Position numbers and translations under genes: made by a program | The notes under the pieces: model-generated | Database searches by the model: none | The model's input: only the letters and a program-made list of their open reading frames with translations | What the model was told of the DNA's origin: nothing | Assembly (NCBI GenBank): GCA_040954595.2 | Contig: CM082583.2 | Span: forward strand, 9,486,001 to 9,550,000 | From: Balanoglossus misakiensis | Lineage: Eukaryota > Hemichordata | Length of the DNA stretch: 64,000 bases | Direction: 5' to 3' | Shown here: positions 14,641 to 29,402 of the stretch, one piece after another | Numbering within the stretch: position 1 is the first letter of the stretch | Layout: every line of letters starts with the position of its first letter

Positions 14641-15786
14641 AGTATTTTACTCAGCAGATGAAGAGTACACAGGCTCTCCCCAAACCAGTTGGAACAAATT
14701 GTTTCTGCGAGACAGCTGTACATGTATCTCCAGTGTCAGGAGAATTCTTTTAATTATCTGAAACGTGGGGCTGTCGTGTACTGGGACATTAATTTCAGAG
14801 AGGGATTTTATCGACTTCCATGTCAGATACAAAGAACTTTTATGGCTAGAAGATTGTGCAGTTATGTGATTTTGTATTTTTTTAAATGCTTTTCTCTCCG
14901 TAAAAAAATCTGAACAACTGAATTGGGTGTCTGAGCCAGACACAGGTGATAGTGATACACTCTGTGGATGAAATGGAGGATGGAACATGGTCCTGCTGTG
15001 ATCAGACACGTCTGGATTTATGTCATGTAGCACACGCGAGTGTCCAATTCCAAGCTTGTGCTGCAGATTTTCCAGTTTATTTAACAGTGTCAAGGAAAGT
15101 TACGGAATGTATGCCAGATATTCCAATCTTCCTTGTATGCCGGACCCTGGAATTTGATGCTTACAGTAGCCCCGGTGAATTGTTTGCAGGGTGATGTGGC
15201 CTGGTTCCAAGTCTTCTTGCAATGTCGACCAAACGCTTCTGGTACTCAGACTGTCGCACGAGCAACAAACAAATTAAATGGAAATATTATGTCTATGATG
15301 TATCAGTTGGCATATTTATGCAAAACAAATGATTTGAATCGAAATCACCATTTGTGGCATCGTCTCCCATCATGCATTTGACTCTCATAAACATTCCTGT
15401 GTTTATTCCGGTATTTGCAAGTTAGAGATGTTCAGTTAAAAACACAAGAGGGTAAAAAATATTGGTGGGTTGGTATTTAGGATGGCAAACCAGAGAGTGT
15501 TGCAACTTGCAGGCTACTGATGAGATGCCTGTCCCAAAATAACCTGTCCATCTGTCAGGGTATTTATAATTGCGTCCATGAAATGCAGCTATTTTCTAAG
15601 AAGAAGGCCACTGGACTGAAATAACCCATATTTCATGTTTACAGTTGCTAGTATTAGGCGGCTTGCTTTAAAAGTCTGGTGATATGCAAAGCTTTTAGGT
15701 GATTAAATGCAAAGCCATGAAGTTGTCAACATTTGAGTTGATAAATCCCACAGTACAGGCTATAATTACACAATGCTTGTTTCGCG

Positions 15787-15802
15787 GACAGACAGACAGA
15801 CA
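15787..15802. repeat. (GACA)4 short tandem repeat
   Basis: Four perfect GACA units; a related irregular CAGA/GACA stretch is at about 11296-11320. Confidence 0.8.
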
Positions 15803-16319
15803 GCTATTGTTCCTGCATCAGTGATAGATTGTATTTAGTCTATCCAAACCTAGTGTCCAATAATGTTTAAGAACAGACCACACAGTTTTGAAAAAGTTGC
15901 AAGTTTTGTAAATTTTCATCAAGTATATTTCATTTATCACACATTCACATCACAGTCAACATGAAAATAACTTGTGACAAATTCCAGAGAGATCCGCTAA
16001 TCGCCTTTTGGAGATTATCTCGCCAAGTGTCTCCTTCAACCTTCCGTAAAACAAAGGGCTTGTGTCCAAAAAACATGAACTTAGCAAAGCAGAACAAATT
16101 ATTCTATCATATCCACGTCTGTCTCGGTTTGGTCTCTCATTTCACTCATTATTTTTTCAGCCTTTTTTCGACATTTCTGCCCGTATCCCCTTACTCTATT
16201 TAATTATTTTTCTCATGTCCACTTATCCGTAGTACCTGTTCGATGCTGCCTGCACACAATACAGTCTGTGATGACAACCCCAGCTATTATGTTTAGTGTC
16301 TCTGTGTACAGTAATCCTT

Positions 16320-16323
<4 letters not shown>

Positions 16324-16360
<37 letters not shown>
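16324..16360. repeat. (AG)18 microsatellite
   Basis: Uninterrupted AG dinucleotide run of about 37 bases. Confidence 0.95.
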
Positions 16361-16365
<5 letters not shown>

Positions 16366-19300
16366 CCTGCAGAATAGGATTGTGTTTTGTCCTTGGTTCT
16401 ATTTAGACGTGATTACGGACTCCCCTCCAGTCTTTGTGTTTGATTAACTTCTTCTCCCCGTGGCTGCTGGCTGCTCCCCTGTACAATGTGTCTATTATTA
16501 TTTGGTGGCTCCGTTGAGCTGTTGGATCGGAGTACGTGAGGTCCTGAATATCGCCTAGAACTTTCCGTGAAACACCTGCAATGTGGTGGCGGTACACATT
16601 CATTTGCCAATTCGGGTCCATGGAGAGAATTTTCAAAAAATTTGGAAGATGTATGCATCACACCACAAACCTTCAATCAGTAACAAAGACTATGAAATAA
16701 ACTTTAAAACTGACATAGCTGTTAGTCTTCCTGATTCATATTAAATGCAGCCAACCTGTGATTACCCCATTAATTCAAGGCAACATCAATTTACCAAATG
16801 AAGTTTGCTTTGCGGGAGATTCCGGACTCCTGCGTCCCCCCGAATCCCGGTCACCAAGCAACTGCTTTGATTTACGCTGGTTATTAACATAAGTAGTGCC
16901 ACCGACCAATCAGATAGTGAGATGGTTCGGCTTATCAACATACTAGGCATGAGTCAGTGCTTGGATTTTTTTTAAACAGTTGGAGAGTAGAGGAGAAGTT
17001 TGATGTGATGTGATGTCAGGAAGCAGGCTGCGTTCAATCAATCAATCAAAATTCTCAAGTGACTGCAGGCAAGAGGAGTATAATAACACAAGGCTTTGAT
17101 TTCTTGGTAATTATATTTCAAGCCGGTAGTGTGGGGTGTGACCTGATTGCAGTGTGCTGAGACCTTCTGTGTATGTGCTTGGCAGAATGCGCTGGATAAG
17201 CCGGGACGATACATGGTGTGATGTAGATGCCTGAAGTGGAGCATTCCAGTTCTTGTTACGTACGAGTGTTTGTTGTTGTTATGACCGGCACTCCATTCCT
17301 GTATCGGGAAAGGTAGGTCCGGTTTATTAATTATGATGGAAAATTCTGGCAGGATTTTACACACACATACATCACTTCCAGTTGGATGACTTTATACCTC
17401 CTTGGTATTATTAAGGCAAAATTGCATTGATAATATATTCATTGTACCCTCAGGCTTGCATGTGATTCCTCTCCGCTCATGTTTGTTGAAACAAGCACAG
17501 CTTGACCCATATACAGACATGAAGAGTGCCTGCAAGTCAAGATGCATTCTGTGTTTCACAGCAAAGCAAGCTCCCTTTTTAACAGAATATTGATCGAATG
17601 ACGTCATGTCATAATGTTGAAAAGCAAATCGGCATATGACTTAAATACAGTATTGTATCGTCAGAGCAATTGGTGTACGTGAGAAAGTCTCTTAAAAGCG
17701 CTGTGGCAAACCAGAAACCAACAGAGTTGTTAATTCGCTTCTGATGTTTTGCTGAAACAAGACAAGTGCATATTCAGCTCAGTTGCAGTCGGATTGTTGA
17801 CAATGATTTCCATTATGAGAGACAGCTGCCTTGTATTTTTCCACAGATTAGCTTCACAGAGCAACAACGTGTCAGTGTGTTTTCTGTGAGAGAGTCTCGC
17901 TGTTCCGATGTTGCATGCTGTTACCGGGCAGGTCAGGGCTTTCTGTTATGGTGAGAGAAAATGATTTAATGTGTAAGGCTTGTAAACTTTCCTGGCATGC
18001 ACTCGAAACATTGTTAATGTCTGAGTCGGAAATTCAAACATCTGTGTGGAAGTTTGCGTTGAATGATACTTTCCACCCTGAGGGAATTACTGAAAATTTC
18101 TAGTATGGGAGCACGTAATTAAAGCCGGCCCATATGATTTGCACAGTTGAGGTCATTTGATGAATAAAATCAGGCCAGTTTGTTTCAAACTTTTTTCCCT
18201 GTTTGCGGGAGACACTCACTTGACAATTGATGTAAAAATAGATCAGGGATTGAAGGGGCATCCTGGTGTCTGAGGGAAGACATCCATTGCTGGACTCTTC
18301 TCGAACACATGCAGTCAAGCTGATTACTGCGTATTGTAAGCATACAGTACCTCATACTGCTCAAGACCTGATCACTACATGGCTTCAAGCTGAGAGGACC
18401 CAGCGCAACTTTTGAGTTCAGCTGGCTTTAGAAGGTTGTCTTGGATTTAGAAGGCTAGTCTTGCCCATGAAAGGCCGTCCACCCGTGGATCATAATGATC
18501 ATGTCTCCCTGAAATTGACATCTGAACCTATACTTGAGATCTCACATAGGGAGGTTTAGATATGGTAATTCCCCCTTGCACGCCACAGGGAATCTGGGCA
18601 GACGAATTTCACAATGAGAAATGTTCTGTTAGACACGGATGGCTCATGTCATGCACAGCATTCGATGTGGGCCGTGATTCAGGTCTTTGCTACTTAACAA
18701 AAAGTACATCTGGATGAGTAAGAAGAGCTAACGCTAACAGCAGACCAACAAAATCAGTTTCTGTATTGGAGCATGGCCAGCCCTTTAGGTGCATTTGACA
18801 CTGACAGAAATGCCCCGAACATATAAATAGAAGCAAGCCTCTGGGCATAGCAATGAGATAAGGCTCCAGACAAATTATTCACCAGGGTTTCTGCCTGATC
18901 GAGTCAGCTTAGATTAGCTTCATCAGTGTGTTTTCTAATCACCTGTTACTGGAGATAAGATGTCACCAACAGACTGACATTGGCCACCTTGGCAAGTGAT
19001 TGATTCCAGTGGGTGTCGTTTTGCTTTGCTGATTTTCACAACAAAGTTGCGGCTGTCCGTTTGAGAAAGTCATTCCAGCGTGATTGGTTTTCCAACATTG
19101 AACATCCCAAGGTTTTGGTTTGATAGTCCAGCAGTTGCCATCCATCACCACCGGAGTAATGTCTGTGATGCCAATGATCCATGAACCTCTCCCATTTTGA
19201 GTAATCCCAAAACCCATCATCTAAGCTAGCTCAGTTAAAAACGTTTACTCCGATTCAATGTTAAGACACTGTTTGATCAACTGCTGTGTAGATGGTACTG

Positions 19301-21533
19301 AACTTTATACTAGTTGCTCAATAAAGCTACATACAAACTCCAGTCCACTAGATAATCAAGACATAATCCAGTTGTAATGTTACCAAGGACGCGATGATGA
19401 TACTGATCAGGACTGTTGACCTGAGTTTCCCCCTCGTTTATTTGCCTCTTTAATGACTCAGAACAGGCCTCTGCTGTGATTGCTTGGTTTTTATGTCAAA
19501 TATCTGGATCTGTGTCAACCTTGGCCCTGTCAGTGTCCCTGGTCTCTTGATAAGCCAGTAGAGGCAGACTAGCAAAACAAACATTAGAATTTGACCATCA
19601 TTATCATGGTCTTTATCTCCTCTCCACTGCTGTGTCATTCATTTTGAAAAACAAACACGTAAAAGAGTCTGAAGTTCTTGATGTGGTGACACATACGTTA
19701 CTTGTACCTGCAGTAATCGGAATAAAAAGAATACTGGTGTGGTTAGCTGAGATGTTAGGGTGATGCAATCTTCACAAAGTTTGAATTTGTCGCACAAAGA
19801 GCCAAAAACTGTGTCAGTGTTGTTTGTCTGGCCCCTGGCGCAGTCCCATGATTTATGGTGGCTCAGAACGCGACTCCGACGGTGCTTAGGAGTGACCTCA
19901 CTAAGAACATGACAGTTGTTTTGTTGTGTTATATATTGTGTTTATGATCCATTGTGTTCAGAAAGAAGAAACCTCGCCAACTGTTCCAGGGGCAGCTAGC
20001 ACACTGGAGTTGCAATCAGGTTTGTATGTGAATCTTAAAGGTAGCATTTGATTTGTCCTGGTCTCTTCAATTGTCTTGCTGGAGATCTGTCGCCTCTAAC
20101 CTGATGCACGTGATTTGGACAAGCCTATGCTTGATCTGTGGTGTGTCCTTAAAATGAACTCTCTGCCGAGAATAAACAAGTTATGTTTACCAAGATTATG
20201 GGATCACACTCGGAGCAACCATGGACTTTGTTGTCATACATGTTACTTACAAACTGCATGGTGTTCTATGTCGCTGTGATTGTTTTGAAGGGGTTTCAAT
20301 CACACGCTTTATTCAACTTTCATAATTTTACTGGGGTTTTGAATAGGAGAAATATTAAACTCTTGTGTATAGCATACATGAGTTTTTGTTTTGCTATGCA
20401 GTAATACAAGCAAATTGACCTTCGTAAGAGATATTTTGCTTTTGTAATAGTGATCATGTCATGTCATGTTGATGGTTTTCATCTTGCAGCTGATGAAAGA
20501 TTTTGCGTGCGTCATTTCCTTGATTACGGTACTGGGACATTCTAAAACATTGACTTCACATATTAAAATTGGCTCATTTGCCAACATCATTTGGTGTATA
20601 TACATTTATGTATGCTATCAAAGAAATGTCTGGGGATTGTTGCAATTAATGTTGTTATCACTGGTAATGCAAGTCTTGCTGGCGAAAGACTTTGAAATCT
20701 CTGAACATGTTTCGTGGAAAACGCAGTCTTTATGTTGTCGTGCTTAGATGCTGTTTTCCCTTCTCAGCAGCAGTTTAGCCGCCTTTAAGATCCCAGACGC
20801 TCTTGTCACCAAATGATCGATGTGAAGATTTATCACCGCTGCTTGGCTCTCAGGGTGTAATAGGGTGAAGGACAGTCGTTACAACAAGAATATTCTCCTG
20901 AAAAGGGGACACATATCGTATTTCAAGGACTGGGTGTGACTTTGACTCTAAAACATTGTTAGCAATTTTTAATATATAATATATCTGATACTGAATCCCT
21001 TTGTTTCGATGAAAGATAGTACTGTTCTTCTTGTTGGAAATAAAACTCTCCCTCTGCAGCCTCTAGTTTGTTCGTTTTTATGACACCTATTGATTTTATT
21101 CAAAGCTAGTACGAGGTTTTGAAGCCTGATAAGTCCCACTGAAAATGTGACGCATATTCATCTACACCATCAAACATGACATAAGCAGTGAGATGTCTTG
21201 ATTAGACAGACTGCCATTGAAGGTACACTGTGCCTCTAGGATATGATACTGAAGGAAAAAAAAATTCTCTTCTGGATCAGTAAACCCATTCCGTGAAATT
21301 AATTGCCAGAAGTCTTTTAGGAAACCATGGTTGACCTGTTTCTGTCGACCCAAGTGACAACAGTTGCCAATTGTCGGTTGTCTGGGTTGAATAGAGGAGG
21401 CCCAATGCAAAGAATTCACAGAAGTCTACAAGCCTGTAATTAAAACAGAGACATTTACTGAATCGTTCAAATTTGAGAAAGATTTATGAATGAATTAAGG
21501 ACATGTATAATCACTGCTAGCACAATATGTTGG

Positions 21534-21561
21534 GAATTCTAATATCTGAATTCTAATATCT
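21534..21561. repeat. 14-bp tandem duplication
   Basis: GAATTCTAATATCT occurs twice head to tail without change. Confidence 0.8.
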
Positions 21562-24458
21562 AAATATGCCATATTTGACACAACTTATGGCATATATATG
21601 ATATCGGTGGATCATCAAACAATGTGAAATTTACCCTTAATGCACTTCGATGAGTCACCTACTGCTGCAGGGTGAGTTGATGAAATAAAAAATAGCGTGC
21701 AGACTATTTGCACTCGTGTTTTTATACGCCATGGATCTGCCGGCTGAAGAAATATTTAGTGTTGGGCAGTGTGTAATCTTTGCATAAGAGTGTACCTGGC
21801 ACGGAGGTTTTCTTGTGCAAAATTTATTTTTATAGACTGAACGGGAGCTGCGATAATTTGTCCAGACATGCAGACACAGATTGCCTTATCATTGTAAAAA
21901 TATTGACAGACATGTTTGATGTTCCCTTGTCGACTTCAAGTCACGATTATTTGCTGATTTTTGCCACACAACAGGTTCAACATTACAGTTCCTATGCAAT
22001 GAAGAGACTCAAAGGGGACTCGCCTGAGTAAGCAAGAGATTTCAAAATCTGTTAAAATGGCCGTACAGATAAACTTGAAAATTAATTCCTATGTACTGTA
22101 GGGAGTAAAAATGGGACTGTATATAGTCACCATTGGAAATGTTGGCTATCCAACAGAATCATTTCAACTGTCTGATGATGTGAATAATAGGCCTACAATT
22201 ATGTGCCAAGCAAGACTCTAAGTCAATATTCATCAATATCCTGACTGACATCAGACTTTCACTGATAGAGATGCAGGTTTCCATGGCAGCAGTTGATGTC
22301 ATTGTAGAAGAAATGCAGGTACATTCATTATAAATTGGCAGCCTGGACAAATGTAGTGTATAATTTAGTGCAGTTCAGCTCTTATCGCCGTTTCTAGAGA
22401 AAAAAAAATGACCTGAAATCCACTCTGCTAGATCTTCACTTTGATTGGCAGCTCAGGCAGCTAGAGGTCTGATTTGAGTGTCAAATTCTTTAGACCTTGT
22501 CACAAATTGGACAAATTTGATAAAAGTCCTCATTTTCAATGTTCAATGAACCGACCAGGAGTGTCGTCAAATTGCATTAACGCAGTTTTGCAAAGCACAC
22601 TTGTGAATTGTACAGTAGTGCTTATAAATATTCAAATTCTAAGTCCGATGTCATCATGGTCATATTATCTATTCAGAGTTTAAATTGCTGAGTTCATAGA
22701 GGCTGTCATGTATACTACTCTTAATGGTTCAAATCATTGTCATTCAGATGTAGGCAAATCGCATCATTCACTACACCCCAAGTTTTATATTCATCATGAT
22801 CACCACGGTCCAATTAAGACGATGTCAGTTAAATTCAAACACGATGTCATCTAGAGGACACGCCTCACAGTGTCGTTTATATTCAGGACACGTCTCTCTA
22901 CTCTTGATGTTGAACTGACCCAATTATTCAGGGCAGCTGAGGTCAGCCAATAGGGAGCGATGTTGATGGCATAATTAGAACAGAGAACCTTGACTGGAGA
23001 TTGTGACCTGATATTGGATGTGATCATACAGACAATTTGGGGGAAGTGGGGCTGACTTTTAACACTTCAGAATGTTGACTTTTGATGTAATGACTTATTA
23101 AGTGTTTTATCACTCGCTCAACAAAATGGTATTTTAACATGGAATGTCATTCAGAGTAAAAATAAAATCCCCATGCGATGCATTCCAGGGAGTCATTGAA
23201 AAATGACTGACTGTCAGTTTGATTCCGTAATTGATATCAGAAGTGACGAGGTGGAAGGGGAATGTCAGGTTTATCCACTTGGTGTTGATGTAACAGTCAC
23301 AACTCCCGAGAGATGCCATTAATACCTCCAATGCTGACACCCTAATCCAGTCAGTTGAAATTTCCCGTGTCATTGAAATTAAGTGTTTTTGTTGTCAGCA
23401 AAAAATAATCAGTATTTGTAACACTTTATCATATTGAATTTTTGCCACAAATGAGGTAATTTCCTGTTTATCCACCGAAGTAACCTTCCTTGGGTCATTG
23501 AACAAAATTTTCTGAATGATGTATTTCCTCCATGTTTTTAATGTCAGATGATAACCTTTTCACCGACCATTATAGTCAACTCATTTTTCATTTTTTAATA
23601 TACCAGAATAACCTTGGTAATTGACAGAAAAGCAATTTCTTGATGCGTGTGTTGTACATTTCCTGTCCAGTGTCTAATGAAACACATAATCGTACTACAG
23701 GGAGTTGATCCAACAGCCATTGACCCTTTCAGTGCCATTCAGCTCATTAGTCGATCGAGTCTCGGAGGCAGACACCCTTTAATGCTCCCAGCAAGGACAG
23801 ACGACTGAATGAAGATCGAAGTCTGTTCAAGACTTTCAAGTCAGATGGTGCAAGGGAGGAGAAGGCAGGAGTGAGTCGCTTCCCAGTCCTTGCAAAGCCT
23901 GATGCTGATTTATGGGGGTGCGATGTTGTCATGCCAACCAGACATCGGGGGCATTAAGCCGGTGTCCTGGATGACAGAAGCCATGTTCTCTCCGGGCGAT
24001 AATGAGGTGCTGCAGTAAGTCCATTTTATGGTTTCCTGACTGCTTGCGCATTGAGTGTTGTAACAGCTCATCGTTCAAGACTGCCGAGGGGTGGAACAGT
24101 CCCGGTTTTCCATTTTGGATTTCAAATTGGCTCGTCAACTCAATGGTCTTGATGAGTCATTGGATCGAGAGGGTTTTGTCTGCGATTCCCCGGAGAGTAA
24201 ATCTGTATACAGGGTTGGGTCTCCCTGAAGGTGGACAAGATGAGACTCTTGTGTAATGAAGGAGTACAGTGATGGGAACCATCAAATCCCGGAAGAGGAT
24301 GAAGAAATTGGGGGAGGGAGGGGATGGGCAGGAAATGGTGTGGAAAGGAGAGGAGTGTACATCATTGGAAAGGAAGTTGTTTGCCGGAAGACTTTTGAGT
24401 GACTTCTTGCAAAAAAATAGAGAAAATAGAGAAGATGGAACTGCTGGAAATTTCACCA

Positions 24459-24536
24459 CCATGGTTCAGTCCAAACCCATTGATTTCTATGGCAAAGTTG
24501 GACCTCTAAAGAGGGAACTGGGGTGAAAGGGTTAAG
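24459..24536. repeat. Dispersed repeat fragment (copy A)
   Basis: The stretch from CCATGGTT to AAAGTTGGACC resembles 53519-53570, and its right end (GGGAACTGGGGTGAA) resembles 9592-9612. It looks like a member of a short interspersed family; the class is unknown. Confidence 0.45.
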
Positions 24537-27296
24537 ACATGAAGTCTCATCAGGAGATTGACAATGCAGTTGTGTATGTGGTGATGGGTATTGTCTGTCA
24601 ACTCTTCGTATGGATCGGGGATGATTCATCGGTGATGTGTTACCATCAATATCATCCACAGACTGTTATTGAAACTTAGCCTTGCTTGTCAAGCTGCTCA
24701 AGGTTTCCATCTGGAAAAGTGCATTGTGCCACAAACCAGGATCTGGTACTTTAGCTACTAGCAAGTACACAGATTGGACAGGTCATTTTTATGTGAAATA
24801 TCTTCTACATTCCTGTACTCAGGCTATGTGACTTCTCAACACCAATGAGACACTAAGATAATGCATGTGGTATCTGGGCCAGTTGGCTTTGGTACGCTCA
24901 GAGCAGGACATAATTATCACTGACCTCATGCTACAATGATTTTCTCTGCAATTTGAGGATGATCATATTTTTTAATGATCTATAATTAAATCATGTCATC
25001 TCTGTTTCATCTATTGCGGGAGACATGCTAAAACTCAAGTGCCAAGGACTGAGATTTGATACGTAACAGGGCACCGAAGTCAACATTCTTGATGCATGAT
25101 GGTGGTGTGATGATGATGATATCGGCCAGCGTATGTTCAACTACTTTGCAAACAGAGAAATGGAGTAGATTGGGCACGTGAATTGTGAAGCCCATAGTGG
25201 ATGATCAAGTGCTTCTGCAGACGGGGGAATTTATCATGTTTATGGGCAGAGTTTGCTGAAAAGTAAGCAGGTCGGAGGTCACTAAAGGTCACAAACGAGT
25301 AGTAAATGACATGAAATCAGAGCTCGTCCCCGAAGTTTTATGGTATGCATTAGATTGACTGATGCACCCTTATGACACATAGTGGGGGTCTGTTCTGGAA
25401 CAGTCAGATCCAGTTTTTGTAGACCTGGTATAAGAATTATTGCAATAAAGTGCATTCATGTGCACAAGATACATGTTCAACACATTTGTTCTGTGATTTG
25501 AATATAGAATTTGCGTTTAATGCAAAGTAGATGATTTGTCATGATATGACAAACTCTTCTCTCTGATAATCTGTGTCTGAGTGCAAGAATTAGCATGAAC
25601 CCAGGCAGGAATGTGCATATAAACTGCTGTTTTATCACTTCAGAGTGGCTTGGGATGAGAAACAGCTCGCAAAAAGGTGCTGGTCGTTTAATGACTGTCT
25701 TTCCTTCCAGTGCTGAAGGCACGTTAATGGTGTCATTTCTGCATATGAATGCATCAATATCTCCCTGTAATTACCAGCACCTGAATTCCGATTGTACTGG
25801 TACAGGCTTGTGCAATTACATCCCTATTTTGATCTGACCGGAGAGTATTATCCGAAACCCAGAGTGTACAGGGATAATTTCGGTAATAGCATCTCGGTCA
25901 CTCTCCATTGGCTGAGGAGGACTTGGAGCGACTTTCAAAGAGGTCTCACTTCGCTGGCCTGACCCTTGTGGTGATTTGTTAGGCAAGACAAATTAGGACA
26001 GCTAACTGTCCGTGGTGGAGGCCCTCTGAATAGGTGGGCTGGCAGATGTTTTTAGGCTCTCCTGAGACGCTAGTCTATTTAAGGGGCTTTTAACGCAATG
26101 GTATTGATCTGTCCATCAGGGATGAATTGGTGAACTTGTCTCTATGATGTGCATATGTGGTCTGGCAAGTACTTTGCCTTTATCACACGCAGCCGTCTGC
26201 ATTCATCAAGGATGTGCAGGGAAATTGAAAAAAAAATGATGAAAATTAGACTGCAATAGAAAGGAAATGGATTTTAGAAAGCTGTTCATGAACACACAGT
26301 GACGGTTTTCACAGAAAGACCTGTTTTCTTTCAAATTGTCTGATTAGCTCATCTTCTGGCATGTCAGAGTTGTCACCATTGAAAATAGGATCATTTGAGA
26401 GTTGACTTGTCTTTAAAAAAAGTCTTAGATTACTGTCCGATCTTCTTTAACTTGGTCAGTACAATATTACATTGCAGTGTCACTGAGTTTGTAGTGGTGT
26501 GATAAAAAGAGGACAAGTTTTGTTTTGTTGGTCGTCAAAAAACCCTGAGAGATTGATGATGGTAAAAAAACAGGCTTGAATAATGGATCGAAGATGTATG
26601 ATAGTATTTACAATCTGAAATACCATGTTGCTGCCTGAGAGAGAGAAGGTGAAACCCCAAGGCGTATCTGCTGAGACAGTAGCAGCATTGTATTCTGATA
26701 AATTATGGATTTGTCCGGTGTCTGTGATTGTGTGTTCCACATTGCAGTGAAATATTGTCATAACTCTTTGATATATATGACGCAGTATGGATGTTCAAGT
26801 ATTTAAGTACAAATATCGGTACATCTGTTTAAAATGTTATTTATTTGATTTCGTTACATAAAAATTGCATTAGGAAATTACTTGGGGAGAACTGCCCAAC
26901 GGTGGATAGATGCATCCGGACCTCGAAGTCATTGAACTATTCTTATGTGTATTACTACTAGTAATTTCATGCAGAGTGCGTCATGGATAATGCAAATGGT
27001 ACCCACTAGCAATACGCTCATACATCTGTTGTTGGTATAAAAGTTATATGCTGGTGTTATCAGCATCTATCACGGCCTGTGATTCTCTGCTTGAGATTGT
27101 CTTGGCAGAGTACCAACACTGACTTTATCTATTGGGAATTCCTGGTGCAGGACGCCGGGGTCAAGACGGACAGATGCATTCGAAGAATGAGCTTCTGTGT
27201 CGCTGGGCTTTGTAGACTTTAATCCAGAGTGACCCCCCGGCTTGACCGGAGAAAAGAAGGCCGCAGCGAGGTCAGAGGCTGTGGAGGCTTTCACAC

Positions 27297-27310
27297 GTTG
27301 CCATGGCAAC
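27297..27310. promoter_or_regulatory. Perfect palindromic RFX X-box
   Basis: GTTGCCATGGCAAC equals the symmetric form of the RFX-family X-box. It lies in a locally CpG-richer block (about 27130-27310) of the gene-free region. Confidence 0.45.
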
Positions 27311-29340
27311 TGCATGTCTTCCCATCTTAGCCACTTTCGGAGTGTGGGGGAATTATACATAACATACACGCACGCACACACTGTGTGGTAGTAGCGAAAA
27401 CACTGAATGGTGTGCTGTCTGTACGGTATTGCTGTCGTGTTAGCGTCGAAGTCAGTGCCGGCAGACACGCAACTTGATGCATGCCAAAAACAATGACGCA
27501 GTTGCTTTCTCTGCCGCGGTGTGGTCAGATCAAATCATGGTTCCTTGCCGCGACCAGGGTAACGCAAAAACTAATAACTGTCTCTCCAGGAGGAACCACA
27601 GACCTTTAATACTCACTTCACCCTGAAATGACCTTCAGGTTCTGAGAAGTGAGACCCCTAGTGTTGATTCAGAGAAAAAGTCCCGGATGCTGAGCCTCGA
27701 TCCTGTTCTTGATTGAAAGTTTTATTCTTTTTCATAAAACAAACACTACCAGTACTTAAGTTCAGATCTTTGTGTAAATACAAGCTACCGGAATACATCC
27801 AAACAATCAAACACGAGTCGACCACATGTAACCACAATGGATATGTAACCGAAACTGATTGTGACTGAAACTGTGTTTGTTTCTGATCAAATCAAAGCTT
27901 GGCGTATCATAAGTCAACATCCAAAAATGTTTGTCATTGTCAACTTTTGGAAAATAGCTATCAAATTTGTGCATTGGTGTGATGATTGCATGGGGCAAGA
28001 AGTGTTTGAAATGAGAGACTGTAAGGTCTATGGACAGCGTGTTTTTGCTTGAAGTAAATATGTTTACCCTTGCAAGGGATCATGTTAAAAATATGACGTT
28101 TTGAATCTATTTTGTACAGAGAGATGATGACAGTCACAGCTTGGGATTACAAGGAAGTTGTGCATTGTTGTTTCCGTGATGGGTTGATCAGTTGAGATTA
28201 CTAACATCGGGAAGAGAGGGGGAAGAAATGGGAAAAATCAGCTGGGAGTCGTTTCATGGTGTCATAATAGGATTATGAGTGACATGTTGTGCTGTGTTTG
28301 TGTTTGTTTAAAATCTTAAACGTACATTGAACCACCAACTTAGTCACGTCTACATGAAATTAAGCCGTGTTCGAACCACAGGCGGTGGTTTACACTTGTA
28401 ACTATATTGATAGTCGTTGTCTTGAATTGAACATGATGATTTCTGACAAAGTGGTTGAAATATCATCAACTTTATGGTTTTATGTGTAATGTGTATTTGC
28501 GATGTAAGTATTGGGGAATTTTCAACTTCTGTTGGAATTTACTGCACGTTAAAAGTTATAGCGCACAAGGTCCCAGGTTACGTTTCCTGTACGGAACTGC
28601 GGTTCAGGGTTTTTCCCACAAGTCCGGGATCAATTTTCCAGTGTTCCTCTGCGGACAGCACAGATCTCATTTCCATGGACGTCACAGGTTGGACTTCTAC
28701 ATGTAATACGTTTGAATGTAATGTGTTGATTGCAAACCAACTGGTATGGTCATCGCTTTCTGCTGGTTGGGTCATTCTGTGGAAACCCACGCTGCGCCAC
28801 CAATCAGTGTTGATTTCATTATTTGTTGAAACAAGACATTCCCCTCAAAGTTGTCAGTGTACTCCGGGCGAGAATGTTCTCAGCTGTGTTGCTGTATGTG
28901 GCTGTTACATTGAGAAACAAACTTTTGTAGCAATTGACTATCACTGGTAAAAGCAGGTACAAGAACCTACATGTATGTGTACCTTGTACAGGTATACTTC
29001 TGTAATGAAACTAATGACTCATATAGTCACATTGTAACTTAAGGAAGTATTCAGAAATATGTTTTCAAAACTAATAACATTTCTTTCTGTTTTGAGTAGA
29101 GCGTGTTTTTCTTATTTTGGATGTTTGTTTGTTTGTCTTCTTGCAGGTTATAAAACGTGGTAGTATGGTCAAGTTCGTTTTGTGACAAAGAGAATCCTGT
29201 GTAGTTTGCAGTGTCTCTCTGATGTGGTGGTTGTTCTCTGAAGTTTTCTGAAGATTTTATTGTATTTCTTGTGCAAGATTTTATGATTATTACAGATTTT
29301 AAGGTGAGTTATTCTGATTACCAGAGTGGTGTGTCTGTTG

Positions 29341-29402
29341 CATGGGAGAGAGGATGGGAGAGGGGGGGGGGGGGAGGAAGAGAGAAAGGGAGAGAGAAGG
29401 AC
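29341..29402. repeat. Purine-rich tract with G13
   Basis: A GA-rich segment about 60 bases long containing a run of 13 G (29362-29374), followed by short GACA/GATA units. Confidence 0.85.

Noticed and set aside
14647-15093. 148-codon open frame on -
   Set aside because: Low-complexity-free but no domain, no neighbours in phase; chance frame.
27070-27468. 132-codon open frame on -
   Set aside because: Its length is explained by the locally GC-richer block; no family resemblance.
28474-28950. 158-codon open frame on +
   Set aside because: No recognisable domain, no supported splice sites, and about one frame of this length is expected by chance in a window this size.
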